Positions 22,791 through 34,359 of a DNA stretch of 64,000 nucleotides are shown here, piece after piece. The stretch lies in NCBI RefSeq assembly GCF_002099425.1, contig NW_018343955.1, positions 10,187,001 to 10,251,000 on the forward strand, written 5' to 3'. The stretch comes from Phascolarctos cinereus (Eukaryota; Chordata; Mammalia; Diprotodontia; Phascolarctidae). The position numbers were made by a program, and so were the translations under genes. Each line of letters opens with the position of its first letter. Position 1 is the stretch's first letter. The notes under the pieces are model-generated. The model saw only the letters and a program-made list of their open reading frames with translations. It had not been told where the DNA came from and did no database searches.

Positions 22791-23869
22791 GAAAATATTA
22801 ATTAAATTTTCTCAGTATTTTATTTTGTTTTAATGAGTCTTGCTGTCTCCTTGAGGCATTAACTTCTATTTGGTCCATTCTAATTTTAGAGAGTTTGTTA
22901 CCAGGGTAGGATTTTATACAGCTTGTGTTAAATTGTTAATTCATTTTCCAAGTCTTTCCTCCAAATTTCTTTTATAATATGCTTTTAAAGCTTTTGCATC
23001 ATTTCTTTGAAGAATTATAATTGGTCCTGGGGGCAAGCTATTTTTTTTTTTTGCTTTGAGGTTCTGATTGCAGGTGGTTTTGAGTTATTCTCCTCTTCTG
23101 GGTATGTGTCTTGGCCATCCCTTGTATCATAGAAGTCCTTTTGTTGTTCTTTTTTCTCTTGCCTTAGGAGATGAATTCTTGGTCTCCCCTACTTTAGCAA
23201 TCAGATCAAGTTGAAGTTTTTTCTTTTGTTCAGTGATCTTTCTTTTTAAGGTCAGACTTCCCCTTTGCTCCATCATCAGATAAAGTTAAGATCTCTTCTT
23301 TTGATCTGTCCCTTTTCCTTTGCCACAAACACCAACATTACCCACCTCCTTCTGTGACTTGACTTAGTTAAAGCCTTTTCCTTGGGATAAGGAGAGAAAG
23401 GAAGGAGAGCCCTTTTCTTTAATTCCCTGTTAAATCCTAGGTTGCACCTTCTCTGCTGGAATAGATCTTTCTGTTGAGGCCTTTTCCTTACCGGGAAGGA
23501 TAGGAAGAAGTTCTTTTCTTCCACTACTACCTAAGCCCTCTCTCCACCTTACTGAGGCTTTTTTCTTTCTTGCTGTTCCCCAGCCTCCAGCACTGAAGTC
23601 TTTCATTCTGCTTCCCTCTCCCTGTACCTGGAGACTTCTTACCACTGAGGCTTTTTTCTTCACAGGAAGCCTTTCACTTTCATTTTCATCATTTTCTAAA
23701 ATTATATGTACCCTTGTTTGGGTAGAGGGGAGCTGTGTGGTAATCAAGTTATTGTTTTGTGATGGGGGAAATCTGAGCTCTACAGTTTCCTTTAATTCAC
23801 CATCTTGGTCCCCAAGTTTATACTCTTATATTTATACTCTTCATCTTATCCCCTCTCATCTCCTCCAAA

Positions 23870-25030
23870 GAGTTGGCTCCTTTATAATTATTTTCTTTCC
23901 TTCATTTTCAATCAATCCTTATTCACAAGTTTCCGTCTTACTATAAACATGCCCCAGGATCCCAGGTCTTTAGAAAATCTTAACTAGAGCTTGCTATCTC
24001 CAGGGTATCATCCTTTGTCTCCAGTCTCCAAAAGACTAGAAAGGGGCTTCCGATTGCCTCCTTTTCCACACATCCACTCATTTTTCAGCCACCTGCAGTC
24101 TGGTTCCTGACACAATTGTCCAAATCAAACTGCTCTTTCCAAGGTAATCAATGATCTCTTAACTTTAATATGATGCCCTTTCCTCTGGCATCCAACTTGA
24201 TCTTTCTACAGCTTTTGACATTATTGACCACCCCTTCATCCTTTGCCTTCCAGAATATATTTTCTCTAGGTTCTTTGCCTACTTGTCTGACCACTCCTCA
24301 ATCTCTTTTGCACAGTTATTTCACTCCTATACATTGTATAGGCATCCCCAAAGCTTCTGTCCTAGAAAGATCTATCTCGCTTTTGTTTCAGTACACTAAT
24401 CAGCAATCATGGGTTGAATCATCCAATCTATGCATAAAACACCCAAATCTGTTTATCCAGTTTTTATCTTTCTCCAGAATTTCAGTCCTACATTACTAAT
24501 ATCTCTGTTTGGATGCCCCATAGGCATCTCAAACTCAACAGGCCTAAAACAGAATTTACTATATTTTCCCCAAAACCTAGCCCTTCCTCCAAACTTGCCT
24601 ATTTCTGTTGAGGGTACCAAAATCCTTCGAGTCACCCAAGTTCATGACCATGAAGTCATGCTTCCTTTCTTTCCCTCTCTTCTTTCGCTTCCCCACCCCC
24701 AACCAATATCCAATAAGTTTCCAAGTATTATAAGTCCTATTCTGACATCTTTCATATCCATTCCTTTCATCACATTCACACAACTTCTACTCTAGTTTGG
24801 GTCCTGATCCCGTCTCAAATTGCTTCCTGCAAAAGCCTCCTTATATCCAGCCCTTTCCCTCTCTAATATATCTTCTACATACCCTCCAAATTGATATTCC
24901 CAGAACACATATCTGACCGTGTCTTTACCCTACTCAAGAATTTTCACCAACTCTCTACTATGTCTAGGATAAAATAAAAACCCTCAGCTTGGACTTTAAA
25001 GCCCTCTATAATCTTGAATCATTTGTTGAT
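23870..25030 (+). mobile_element. L2 LINE fragment (ORF2 3' part)
   Basis: 'cagcttttgacattattgac' encodes AFDIIDH, the degenerate L2/CR1 reverse-transcriptase box (AFDTVDH). 'ggcatccccaaagcttctgt' is the GVPQGSV box remnant. 'catctcaaactcaacaggcc' and 'atatctgaccgtgtctttac' follow in L2 order. Confidence 0.7.
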
Positions 25031-25039
25031 ATTGTGTAT

Positions 25040-25360
25040 TCTGAAATGTTTGAATATAGTGGATCTGGACTCAGGAAGTCCTGAGTTCATATGTGACTTC
25101 ACTTATTAGCTTTGTGTGACCCCTGACCCTGAGCAAGTCACTTAACCTCTGTATGCTTCAGTTTCCTCATATATAAAATAAATATAATTATATAATGATA
25201 TAATAGTATAATGCATATATTATAGTATAGTATAATAATATAGTAGTATAATGAGTATATTATCTGTCAGTATTATTTTGCCATTAAAATGAGATAATAT
25301 TTGTACAGTGCCTTGTAAAATTTAAAGCACTATATAAATGTTTGCTATTATTATTAGGAT
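25040..25360 (+). mobile_element. MIR SINE expanded by an internal AT microsatellite
   Basis: 'gagcaagtcacttaacctct' and 'cagtttcctcatatataaaa', then about 100 bases of TATAAT/TAGTA repeats, then the MIR 3' part 'gagataatatttgtacagtg'. Confidence 0.7.
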
Positions 25361-25484
25361 AACTGAGGTCAGAAGGTTAGAAGAAAATCTCAAGTGGAAT
25401 TCCAGTATGAGTCAAAGTGAACTTTGAATATTTAAAGTAACACAAGAGACTGTATTTTATAAAGTAAGTGTGGAAAGCTTAGCA

Positions 25485-25640
25485 AACCCATTTTTTTACC
25501 TACCCATTTTATGTACATGGAACATTGGACTCCGATATGTTAATTGATTTGCCCATGATCACATGCAAATGTCTGAAGTGGGATTCAAACCCATGTCACT
25601 AGATTCTAAGACCAGAATTCTTCCCACTATGCCACCCATG
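25485..25640 (-). mobile_element. MIR-type SINE fragment
   Basis: 'gatttgcccatgatcacatg', 'attcaaacccatgtcactag', 'cttcccactatgccacc'. Confidence 0.5.
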
Positions 25641-26530
25641 AGTAGCTATGACTGAAAGATTCATCAGCCTATGACCAACACAGTGATGCATCTCTCTAAC
25701 CTTAGGTTGGTCCTTAGACAAGCATATAACCCATCAGTAGGCCAGGACTTGAAACATTTCCTCCCAGTGTATTAGAGCCTTCCAGAGCTTGTGTTTTACT
25801 GGGATAGCCTTCAAGAACCCATAGCCACCTCCACAAAAAAAAAAGTGCCAAGAATACTTCATCTCCTATGCTGTTACGATGAACTTGTATTTACATGGTG
25901 CTTTGCAAAATGCAGTCCCCTCAACAATCTCATGAAATAAGAATCGCAAGAGTGTGTTGTGATAATGATTGTTACTGTTAATAAAACTAGAATTATACCC
26001 TGTAAGTTCACTACCCTTTAAAAATAGCAGATAACACATCCCTGTGCTACATATAAAAACCCTAAAATATTCTTAGTATTCTACTTGTAACCCAAGTCTC
26101 AAAGCTTATTTTTATGAAACTCTTCTCAATGGTAGAGATTGATTGCTCAATGCTCCATGCCTACATGAGGGATGGAGTTGTGCTGATTTTTTTCCTCTTC
26201 TTTTATTTTTCTTTTTTTAAAAAAAATACTATTTTTATGTGGGATTGTTATTTGGGAGAAAGAGGTAAAGGGACAACTATAATGATGTAAAAGAATGTTA
26301 ACAAAACCTATTTTTTTAATTTAAAAAAAGATTAAAAAAAAACTCCCTCCCAACTTTTGTATGTTGAACTACCTAGACTGTAATTACCTTCACAAATGCC
26401 AAGTCTTCTAGGAAGTCATTTCTGACCCTTTCCTTTCCATGCTAAGGTTCCACTTAGACCTCACATTGAATTTTAATTTGTACCTTCGGGCTACATTTCT
26501 GATGTAAAGCTATGCTATCTTTATTGATGT
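25640..26530. other. Intergenic, AT-rich, nothing assigned
   Basis: A short MIR-like trace near 25880-25960 and poly-T/poly-A patches at 26190-26345. No gene seen. Confidence 0.5.
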
Positions 26531-26534
26531 CTTT

Positions 26535-26745
26535 ATGTCACAGGATTATAGCTTCAGACCTAGAATGCATCTTAAAGATCCAATCTTTTCATTTTACAGA
26601 TGAGGAAAATGGGACACTAAGGAAAGCAACTTGCCCAAATCACACAGGTCATAAATGTATAACAGAGCTCCGTTGAACCCAGGTCCTCTGGCTTTTCTAA
26701 TCCAGTGCTTCCTTCACAATACTTTGTAGCCTTAACCCCCTAGTA
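26535..26745 (-). mobile_element. Ther-2/MIR-type SINE
   Basis: 'cattttacagatgaggaaaa', 'aacttgcccaaatcacacag', 'gaacccaggtcctctggctt'. Confidence 0.65.
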
Positions 26746-27714
26746 CATTGGGGACTGAGAGTACCTTTGTAAACTTTAGATCTCCTGCAACTGCTTAACA
26801 GAAACAAGCATTAATATGTGTTAGGTTTTGTTTTATTTTGTGTAATCCCCAATATGGAATCAGTTGGCTCTATAAAAGGGCAATGCCTTTTTTTTTTATC
26901 TTTTTTACCACTAGATGGTGAACTTGGCTCTGTTATTTCTGATTGGGCAACCTCCCTTCCTCTCAGAAGTGACTTCAAAAAGAATTTCAGAAAAATTGAG
27001 CCTACTTTCCTTTAACTGATTCAGAGCCTTGAGTAGGAACATGACTAACATTGCAGAAAGTTCTTAAGTAAAATAAGTGTGAAATAAACATCAAGAAGCA
27101 CATTTCCCCTCAGATAAACATACCCCCTACTACTCAGGAGGAAATCTTATCAATAGACCCTCTTTGAACATTTTCTTTGATGTTCTCTCAGGGAAGGGCA
27201 TGACAACTTAGCCAGTCAGGTTTCCACAATTCAGAAATTTCAGAGTACCTTGGTCTTAAGCTCTCTCTGTAAGAGGTCTTCTGGTTACTAAGTCCTACTG
27301 CTCATGAAGCATTTTCAGTCTTAGGTGGGAGCTGAGGATGTTCAGCCGATGGTGCTAATTACTTATGTGTACTTTAGGTATCTGAATTTTATTATTCTCG
27401 CTTATATCTAGTTCCTAATTAATCAGATTCCTTTCTGCTTCCTCCTTTCTATATACCTTCCACCCAACCAAAGCCTCCCCCAACCCCAATTTGAAGTAAA
27501 CCTAAATTTACCGCCAAATACAAATATTTCCTTGCCTCTCCTTTTTCCACTTGACTCTTTGGTTCAGCCGGATAATTTGTAAATAAGAATCAGATCTGGG
27601 TCCAGATATAAGAATTAAACAGACTAGGCACCTCCCTATGCTTACATGGGAGAAGATGAGTCAACACTCCTCCCTCACCTCCCTCCTTCTCACCACCACC
27701 ACCCACCCACCACC
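26746..27714. other. Intergenic sequence, nothing assigned
   Basis: Read in all frames without finding a recognisable exon; no clear repeat. Confidence 0.5.
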
Positions 27715-27835
27715 ACCTTGAGGGCAGGAACTGTTTCATTTTTGGTTTTGTATTTCCAGATTCTAGAACAATGCCTGGCTCATAAGAGAACTTAAGAAAT
27801 ATTTGTTGAATGAATGAGAGAATGAATGAATGAAC
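27715..27835 (+). mobile_element. L2 LINE 3' terminus
   Basis: 'ttgagggcaggaactgtttc', 'acaatgcctggctcataaga', 'aatatttgttgaatgaatga' is the L2 3' end signature. Confidence 0.8.
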
Positions 27836-28444
27836 CCATCAATCAATGAAATGGTATAATCTCATTCCCTTTATATTTTCCTTTGAGGCTTAACTTTTCC
27901 ATGCTGAAATCACACATTAGAATACATTTAAAGCAATTTGAGTACAAATGGCAGAATAAGTGATGCCTATCTTAACAACTTTATCATTAGGGTCATGATA
28001 ACTGATGACTTCCAGGATCCCACAAACTCTGACACAGTCGAGGGAATAAAAGCACAAAAATTAAGGAAAAGTTCAGGAGCTATTGCTGATTCAATTCAAT
28101 TAATATTTATTAAGCACTATGAGGAAGGCAAGGAAATCTCTGTCACTGACCTCATGGCACGGAGTCTATTTCCTAGTCCTTCGGTATATTCTGTGCCTAA
28201 GATCTCAAGAAGTTTGTTTGCCACATGGTTCAATGAGCAAGACTTTCCTCGTGGGTATAAATAATACAGGGGAACAGAAAAAACCCCAGGGAACATGACT
28301 TCAAATTCTGCCTCTGATGCTACTATGATCTGCATTATCTTAGTCAAGTCATTTCACTTTTATGGGCCTCAGCTTTGTCATCTGTAAATGAGAGTGTTGT
28401 AGAGTAGCCTTTGACATCCCTCTCATCGCCAGGACTATGCCAGC

Positions 28445-28875
28445 TGGAAGGTACTTCAGAGGCTACTTAGTCTAACTCCCTCATTTTACAGATGATAAAA
28501 CTGACACCCAGAAAGGTTAAGGGCACACAGGTCATAAATGACAGAAGTAGGATGGCAGCCAGATGGTGCAGTGGATAGAGTGCTGGGCCTGGAGTTAAGA
28601 AGACTATCATCCTTAATTCAAATGCAGCTTCAGACACTAACTGTGTGATCCTAGGCAAGTCATTTAACCCTATTTGCCTCAGTTTCCTCATGTGTAAAAT
28701 TATTTGGAGAAGGAATGGCAAATGACTCCAGTATCTTTGCCAAGAAAGCCCCCAAATGGGGTCACAAAGGGTTGGACATGACTGAAAAATGACTGAACAA
28801 CAAAATATTCCAACCCAGGGTCCCTGCCTCCATAACCAGCAGATTTTTCACTGTATCACACTGCCTCTTCAAGGC
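28445..28875 (-). mobile_element. Ther-2/MIR-type SINE split by an RTE-tailed SINE
   Basis: Left part 28445-28555 ('cattttacagatgataaaac', 'gggcacacaggtcataaatg') resumes after 28806 ('ccaacccagggtccctgcct'). Confidence 0.6.
28556..28805 (+). mobile_element. RTE-tailed marsupial SINE, full length
   Basis: Head 'cagatggtgcagtggataga', middle 'ctgtgtgatcctaggcaagt', tail 'actccagtatctttgccaag' and 'tgaaaaatgactgaacaaca'. Confidence 0.85.
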
Positions 28876-28914
28876 ATATCTGTAACCAAATGATCCCGAG
28901 CCACATTGTTCTGC

Positions 28915-29070
28915 CACAAGATGTGAACGAATGAATGGATGGCTATAGTTAGATACATGCATACATAAATGAATGAATAACCTGATAGATAAATACATAA
29001 TACGAATTAGATATATACATACATAAATTGGTGGGTAAATGCACAAATAAATACCTGAATGAATGAATGA
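28915..29070. repeat. Imperfect (GAAT)n/(GATA)n repeats
   Basis: Scattered 'gaatgaatga' and 'gatagataaata' units. Confidence 0.7.
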
Positions 29071-29654
29071 ATCCTGATTCTCTTACCCTCCTCCCTTTCA
29101 CCAAGTAAACTTCCAGGGATAGAGATCCTCCACTTTTACATACTTCTGACCAGCAACCTCAAACTAGGAGCAAATCTGGTGCTCTCATTAAGACTATCAC
29201 TATCAGCTTCTGCCTTCTTCCCCCACAAATCAATCAACCTTCCCAATCTTACAAATTTCAGCAACACTTCACTGCACTAGAAGAGTGGTACAGTTGGGTT
29301 CTAAGTACTAAGAGGTTCTAACATCAAAGTATCAGTTTATCCTACTGTGATTCAAAGACTCATCTTTCATTTAGAAATTCAAAGCTTGTTTTTAAAGAAC
29401 TATTAAAAAATCACAAATCATTTGTTCATTCAACAAAGATGTATAAAGCTCCATGATAATCAAGAAACCGAGTGAAGTGGAATGATTTGCTTCATGTAGC
29501 ACAACATGATTATAAAGCACTGGCCACATACATTCCCTTATTTGATCCTTACTGCAATCCTGTCAGTCAGTGAATCAGTCAACAGATATTTAACATTATA
29601 TTATTATTTATTACCCTATGAAGAACATAGAAAGGTTATTATAATTCCCAATAC

Positions 29655-29830
29655 ATGGAAGATCATAGGATCACAGGTTTAGAGCTGGAAGGAACTTCAA
29701 AATCATCTAGTCAAACCTACTCATTTTCCAGATGAGAAAACTAAGGTCCATGGAGATGAGTGCTTAAGGACACATAAGCATCAGGATCAGAATTTGACCC
29801 AGGTCCTCTGACTCCTCAGCTTCTTTGCAG
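29655..29830 (-). mobile_element. Ther-2-type SINE
   Basis: 'tagagctggaaggaacttca', 'ttttccagatgagaaaacta', 'gacccaggtcctctgactcc'. Confidence 0.7.
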
Positions 29831-30640
29831 AAGAAATGAGAACCCAGAGGGGTATAATGAGTAACCCAAGACATTTTTGTAAATGACAAAGCAGGACTCC
29901 AAAATGTATCTTCTGTTCATAAATCCAGTGTAGTTTTCAATACACCCGAATGCTTTCTGACTTTGAACTAGTCTCCAGCTTCAGACATGTTTTTGGAAGA
30001 TTTAAGCCAAAAGCAAAGTTTATTTGGATGCAAGTTCTCATTCTAATTACTGGTCTTTTGTTATCATTATCATTGTTGTTTCTTTATTTTACCCCCTCAC
30101 CATCACTTCCCTCTACCTCTAAGAAATTAACAGCATGTAACTTACTGCTGTATACAATTGAAACAAGACTCTCATTGGATCTCAGATCTTTGTAGCATTT
30201 TCTCTGCATATAATGTATTGTGCTGCAAAACAGAAATGAAGTACTCATGGAAAATCCAAGGAATCTACACAGAAAAGGATTGCAAGGTGAGAGATGTAGA
30301 CTGGGGTATGGAGGGCCATCTAAGGGAACCATCAATAAGACACTTAAAAATAAAAATAAATGAAAGAAATACTTTCTCTAAATAGAAGCAAATGGTGTGT
30401 GGCTCTGTGCCATCCCGATTGCTTAATGCCATTTGGATCTCCATTCTTCTAGGTAAAGTGGGGAATCAAAATGAGTATAATATTAAAGAGCATGTCCTCT
30501 TTCTCTTTGAGAATAAGATTTTTCACAATTTCAATAGCAAGTCAGTTAGAATCATGGATATAGAGAAGGGCTTCACTGCTTTATAATGACTTTTGATTAT
30601 ACAATAAGTTCTCTACTTACCTGTTTCTTGACCTTTACGG
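29831..30640. other. Intergenic sequence, nothing assigned
   Basis: Frames of up to about 80 codons are present but none shows a family motif. Confidence 0.5.
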
Positions 30641-30644
30641 ATAA

Positions 30645-30906
30645 GTCAGCTAGGTGGTACAGTAGATAGAACTCTAGAGCTGGAGTCAGGAAGACCCAAA
30701 TTCAAATCCAGCCTCAGACACTTACTAGCTGTGTGACCCTGGGTGAGTCATTTTACCTCTGTTTGCCTTAATCCCCTGGAGGAGGAAATGGCAAACTGCT
30801 CTAGTATCTTTGCCAAGAAATCCCCACAGACAGCATTAGAGTTCTGTGGACTGTGGGGTCAAGAAGAGTTGGATGCAATTGAATGACTGAACAACAACAA
30901 ACAACA
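30645..30906 (+). mobile_element. RTE-tailed marsupial SINE, variant tail
   Basis: Head 'agctaggtggtacagtagat'. The tail keeps 'gaggaaatggcaaactgctc' but inserts 'ttctgtggactgtggggtca' before 'agttggatgcaattgaatga', unlike the other copies in the window. Confidence 0.8.
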
Positions 30907-31329
30907 AATGTGCCAATGCCTATGCCAAGCACTCGGCATCTATTATCTCAACTGATCTTTACAACAACTGAGGGAGGCAGGCGCTTAAGAAATGCTTGTT
31001 TCCTTCCTCCTCATCCCCACAGGCAGAATGGCATAGTGAATGGAGAGCCATATGATGGGTGTTTGAGTTGTTACCCTGATAATTAATCATTGAACCTTTC
31101 AGGGGCCAAGGCAATTCTAAATGACAAGATGGTTGTGGATCAGTGTTAGCGCAGGAAGTTTCTTCACTTTCCCATTCTCAGTGCTAAGGAAATCACACTC
31201 CCAGTCCAAACATCTCAAAAAATGGTTTTGGATAATTTAAAATTAATTCAATAGCATAATTTATTTTTAGATAAATTCTTATATTTAATTCTAGTGTTTT
31301 ATTATTACTGGTTTCTTTTGCCCCCTTTA

Positions 31330-31345
31330 TCTTTACCCTACTCCA
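31330..31345. repeat. Target-site duplication, left copy (HAL1-like element)
   Basis: 'tctttaccctactcca', identical over 16 bp to 34344-34359. Confidence 0.92.
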
Positions 31346-33445
31346 GGAGCAGAGCAAGATGGTGGAGTAAAAGCAGTGACTTGCTTGAACTCTCTCCCAA
31401 ACTCCTCCAAATACCTGTAAAAAATGGATCTAAACAAATTGTAGAGCAGGAGAACCCACAGAAAGACAGAGTGAAATAAATTTTCAGCCAAGACAACCTG
31501 GATGGTTGATCAGAAAGGTATATTGTGCTGGGCAGGGAGAGGAACACAGTTCAGTGTAGGTGGGCAGGCAAAACAGGCCTCAGCAAACCTGGAGCAGCCC
31601 TCAGAGGACTGAATCACGGGCAGCTGTGGCGGTTTCCAGACCTCTTAACCCACGAACACCAAAGACAACTTAGAAGGTCAGTAGGAAAAGTCTTTGACTG
31701 TAATGAGAGAGAAGTGCAGTTCCAGCTCCAGTCCCCGTGCATGGCTGCAGGGTGGTGGCTGCTTCCAGAGATTCTGGCCCACAGACTGAGGGGGAATTGA
31801 GTGACTGATCAGAGGGGGATTGCAGAGATCTCTTTGCTGATTCAGGATTCTCTTGGTTTGCTCATGCTTGGATCTGGGTCACAGTTCTGGGTGGTGGTCC
31901 TGGGGCAAGGAGGAGTACTGCAGCGGTGGAGTTTGTAGTGGTGGTGAAGAGGAAAAGGTCTTCATAATTCCAAGATAGAAAAGCGTGCTTGTGGTCACTA
32001 ATAGACCAGAGCACAGGCCAGGAAAGGAGTTAACACCTTGCCCCTAATCATACCACCTTGGAAGAAGTGAAAATTTACATGTCCCTAGAAGTATCTCTGA
32101 AAACAGCTGCACAAAACCCCCAAAGCTTGGGACAGTACATTCTCCACACTGGAAGCAGACCCCCTACTTTAACAAAGAGTTTATAACTCAAGTAATTAGT
32201 TGGGATCATCAACAAACAAAGGTGCAAAAAAAAAAGTAAGACCATAGAATCTTTCTTTGGTAACAAAGAAGATCAAAACATACAACCAGAAGAAAACAAT
32301 AGAGTCAAAGCTCCTACATCCAAAGCCTCCAAGAAAAATACAAATTGGTCCCAGGCCATGGAAGAGATCAAAAAGGATTTTGAGAAGCAAGTAAGAGAAG
32401 TAGAAGAATAACTGGGAAGAGGAAAGAGAGTGATGCAACAAAATCATGAAAAACTAGTCAATGGCTTGCTAAAGGAGACCCAAAAAGCTACCTAAGAAAA
32501 TAACACCTTAAAAAACAGCCTAACCCAAACGGCAAAAGAGGTCCAAAAAGCCAATGAGGAGAAGAGTGTCTTAAAAAGCAAAATTGTCCAGATGGAAAAG
32601 GAAGTCCAAGAGCTCACTGAAGGAAATACTTCCTTAAAAATTAGAATGGAGCAATTGGAAGCTAGTGACTTTATGAGAAATCAAGACAACGTAAAACAAA
32701 ACCAAAAGAATGAAAAAAATAGAAGACAATGTGATATATCTTATTGGAAAAACTGACCTGGAAAATAGATCCAGGACAGATAATTTAAAAATTATTGGAC
32801 TATCTGAAAGCCATGATCAGAAAAAGGGCCTAGACATCATCTTTCAGGAAATTATCAGGGAAAACTGCCCTGATATTTTAGAACCAGAGGGAAAAATAGA
32901 AATTGAAAGAATCTGCCAATCACCTCCTGAAAGAGATTCCCCAAAGGAAAACTCATAGGAACATTGTAGCCAAATTCCAGAGTTCCCAGGTCAAGGAGAA
33001 AATATTCCAAGCAGCCAGAAAGAAACAATTCAAGTATTGTGGAAACACAATCAGGATAATACAAGATTTAGCAGCTTCTACATTAAGGAACTGGAGGACT
33101 TGGAATATGATATTCCAGAGGGCAAAGGAGATAGCATTACAACCAAGAATCCCCTACTCAGCAAAACTGAGTATAATACTTCAGGGTGGGGAAATTGACA
33201 TTCAGTGAAATAGAGGACTTCCAAGCATTCTTGATGAAAGGACCAGAGCTGAATAGTAAATTTGACTTTCAAATACAAGACTTAAGTGAAACATGAATAG
33301 GTAAACAGGAAAGAGAAATCATAAGAGACTTATTAAGATTGAACTGTTTACATTCCTGCATGGAAAGATGATATTTGTAACTCATGAGAACTTTGTCAGT
33401 ATTAGGGTAGTTGGATGGAAAAATTATATGTAGGTAGATAGATAA

Positions 33446-33501
<56 letters not shown>

Positions 33502-34343
33502 GATAGTTAGATAGAGGGCACAGGGTGAGTTGAAGATGAAGGGGTGATATCTGAAGAATAAAATTAAGGGGTGAGAGAGGATTATACTGGGAGAAGGACA
33601 AAGGGAGAGGTAGAATGGGGTAAATTATGTCACATAAAACAGACAAGAAAAAGATTTTACAGTGGAGGGGAAATGGGGGAAGGTGAGAGGGAATGAGTGA
33701 ATCTTATTCTCATTGGATTTGGCTTAAGGAGGGAATAACATACACACTCAATTGGGTATGGAAATCTATCTTACCCTACAGGAAAATAGAGGGGCAAGGG
33801 AACAAGAGAGCAGGGTGATGATAGAAGGGAGGGCAGATTGGGGGAGGGGGCAATCAGAAGCAAACATTTCTGAGGAGAGACAGGGTCAGAAGAGAGAATA
33901 GAATAAATGGGGGCTGGGACTGGATTAAGGGAAATATACTTAGTTTTTCACAATATGACTATTTTGGAAGTGTTTTGCATGACTACCCATGCATAACCTA
34001 TATTGAGTTGCTTGCCTTCTCAATGACTGTGGGTGAGGAGAGAAGAAGGGAAAAAATTTGGAACCCAAAGTTTTAAAAACAAATGTTAAAAAAATTGTTT
34101 TCACAATTCACAACGGGAAACAAGATATCCAGGAAATGTGATATAGAAATCTATCCTGCCCTACAGGAAAAATAGAAGGGGATAAGAGAAGGAGGGGAGA
34201 GATAGAAGGGAGGGCAGATTAGGAGAAGGGGTATTCAGAATGCATGCCATCTTGGGGTGGGGGGAGGGACGTGACGAGGAGAAAATTTGGAACTCAAAAT
34301 CTTGTGGAAGTGAATGTTGAAAACTAAAAGTAAATAAACTATT
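31346..34343 (+). mobile_element. HAL1-like half-LINE (L1-derived, ORF1 without ORF2), essentially full length
   Basis: The 5' end carries an L1-type start 'gagcaagatggtggagtaaa'. From about 32.2 to 33.3 kb come the parts of L1 ORF1p: a long coiled coil (KEVQKANEEKSVLKSK-like heptads), an RRM-like stretch (LKIIGLSE), and the C-terminal box PRIPYSAKLSIIL, equivalent to L1 ORF1 'RILYPAKLS'. Several stops interrupt the frame (the longest open pieces are 80-100 codons). A 1-kb G-rich 3' UTR follows directly, ending 'aaactaaaagtaaataaac'. No endonuclease or reverse transcriptase text is present. HAL1 elements of this design are known in mammals including opossum. Confidence 0.8.
33431..33500. repeat. 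(GATA)n microsatellite
   Basis: About 16 tandem 'gata' units, arisen inside the 3' UTR of the HAL1-like element. Confidence 0.97.
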
Positions 34344-34359
34344 CTTTACCCTACTCCAC
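34344..34359. repeat. Target-site duplication, right copy (HAL1-like element)
   Basis: Exact 16-bp match to 31330-31345; with it the element limits are fixed at 31346 and 34343. Confidence 0.92.

Larger units (their letters stand above)
19905..23815 (-). mobile_element. L1 LINE, rearranged and degenerate
   Basis: Read on the minus strand, the 5' end near 23815 has the 'accaagatggtgaattaaag' promoter start typical of L1. About 23.2-22.8 kb encodes ORF1-like coiled coil (RQQDSLKQNK-like). About 22.2-21.6 kb is the ORF2 endonuclease region (IRNTLETK, MEKLNESQREI, VLDKS). 21444-21088 is a 118-residue ORF2 C-terminal stretch (SFWYKNSLFGKNCWEDWE, then KIRSKWIYDLDINGD) aligning with human L1 'GKDSLFNKWCWENW ... 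KINSRWIKDL'. The 3' UTR runs to about 19905. The reverse transcriptase core is missing from its place; a piece of it lies inverted at 22440-22790. Confidence 0.8.

Noticed and set aside
24170-24795. Host gene encoded by the 109- and 121-codon plus-strand frames
   Set aside because: The text matches an L2 LINE fragment, with reverse-transcriptase box remnants in order.
33431-33500. CRISPR-like regular repeats
   Set aside because: It is a simple tetranucleotide microsatellite with no spacers, in a vertebrate genome.
33269-33646. 125-codon minus-strand frame with Tyr-Leu-Ser-Ile repeats
   Set aside because: It is a translation of the (GATA)n run within the HAL1-like element.
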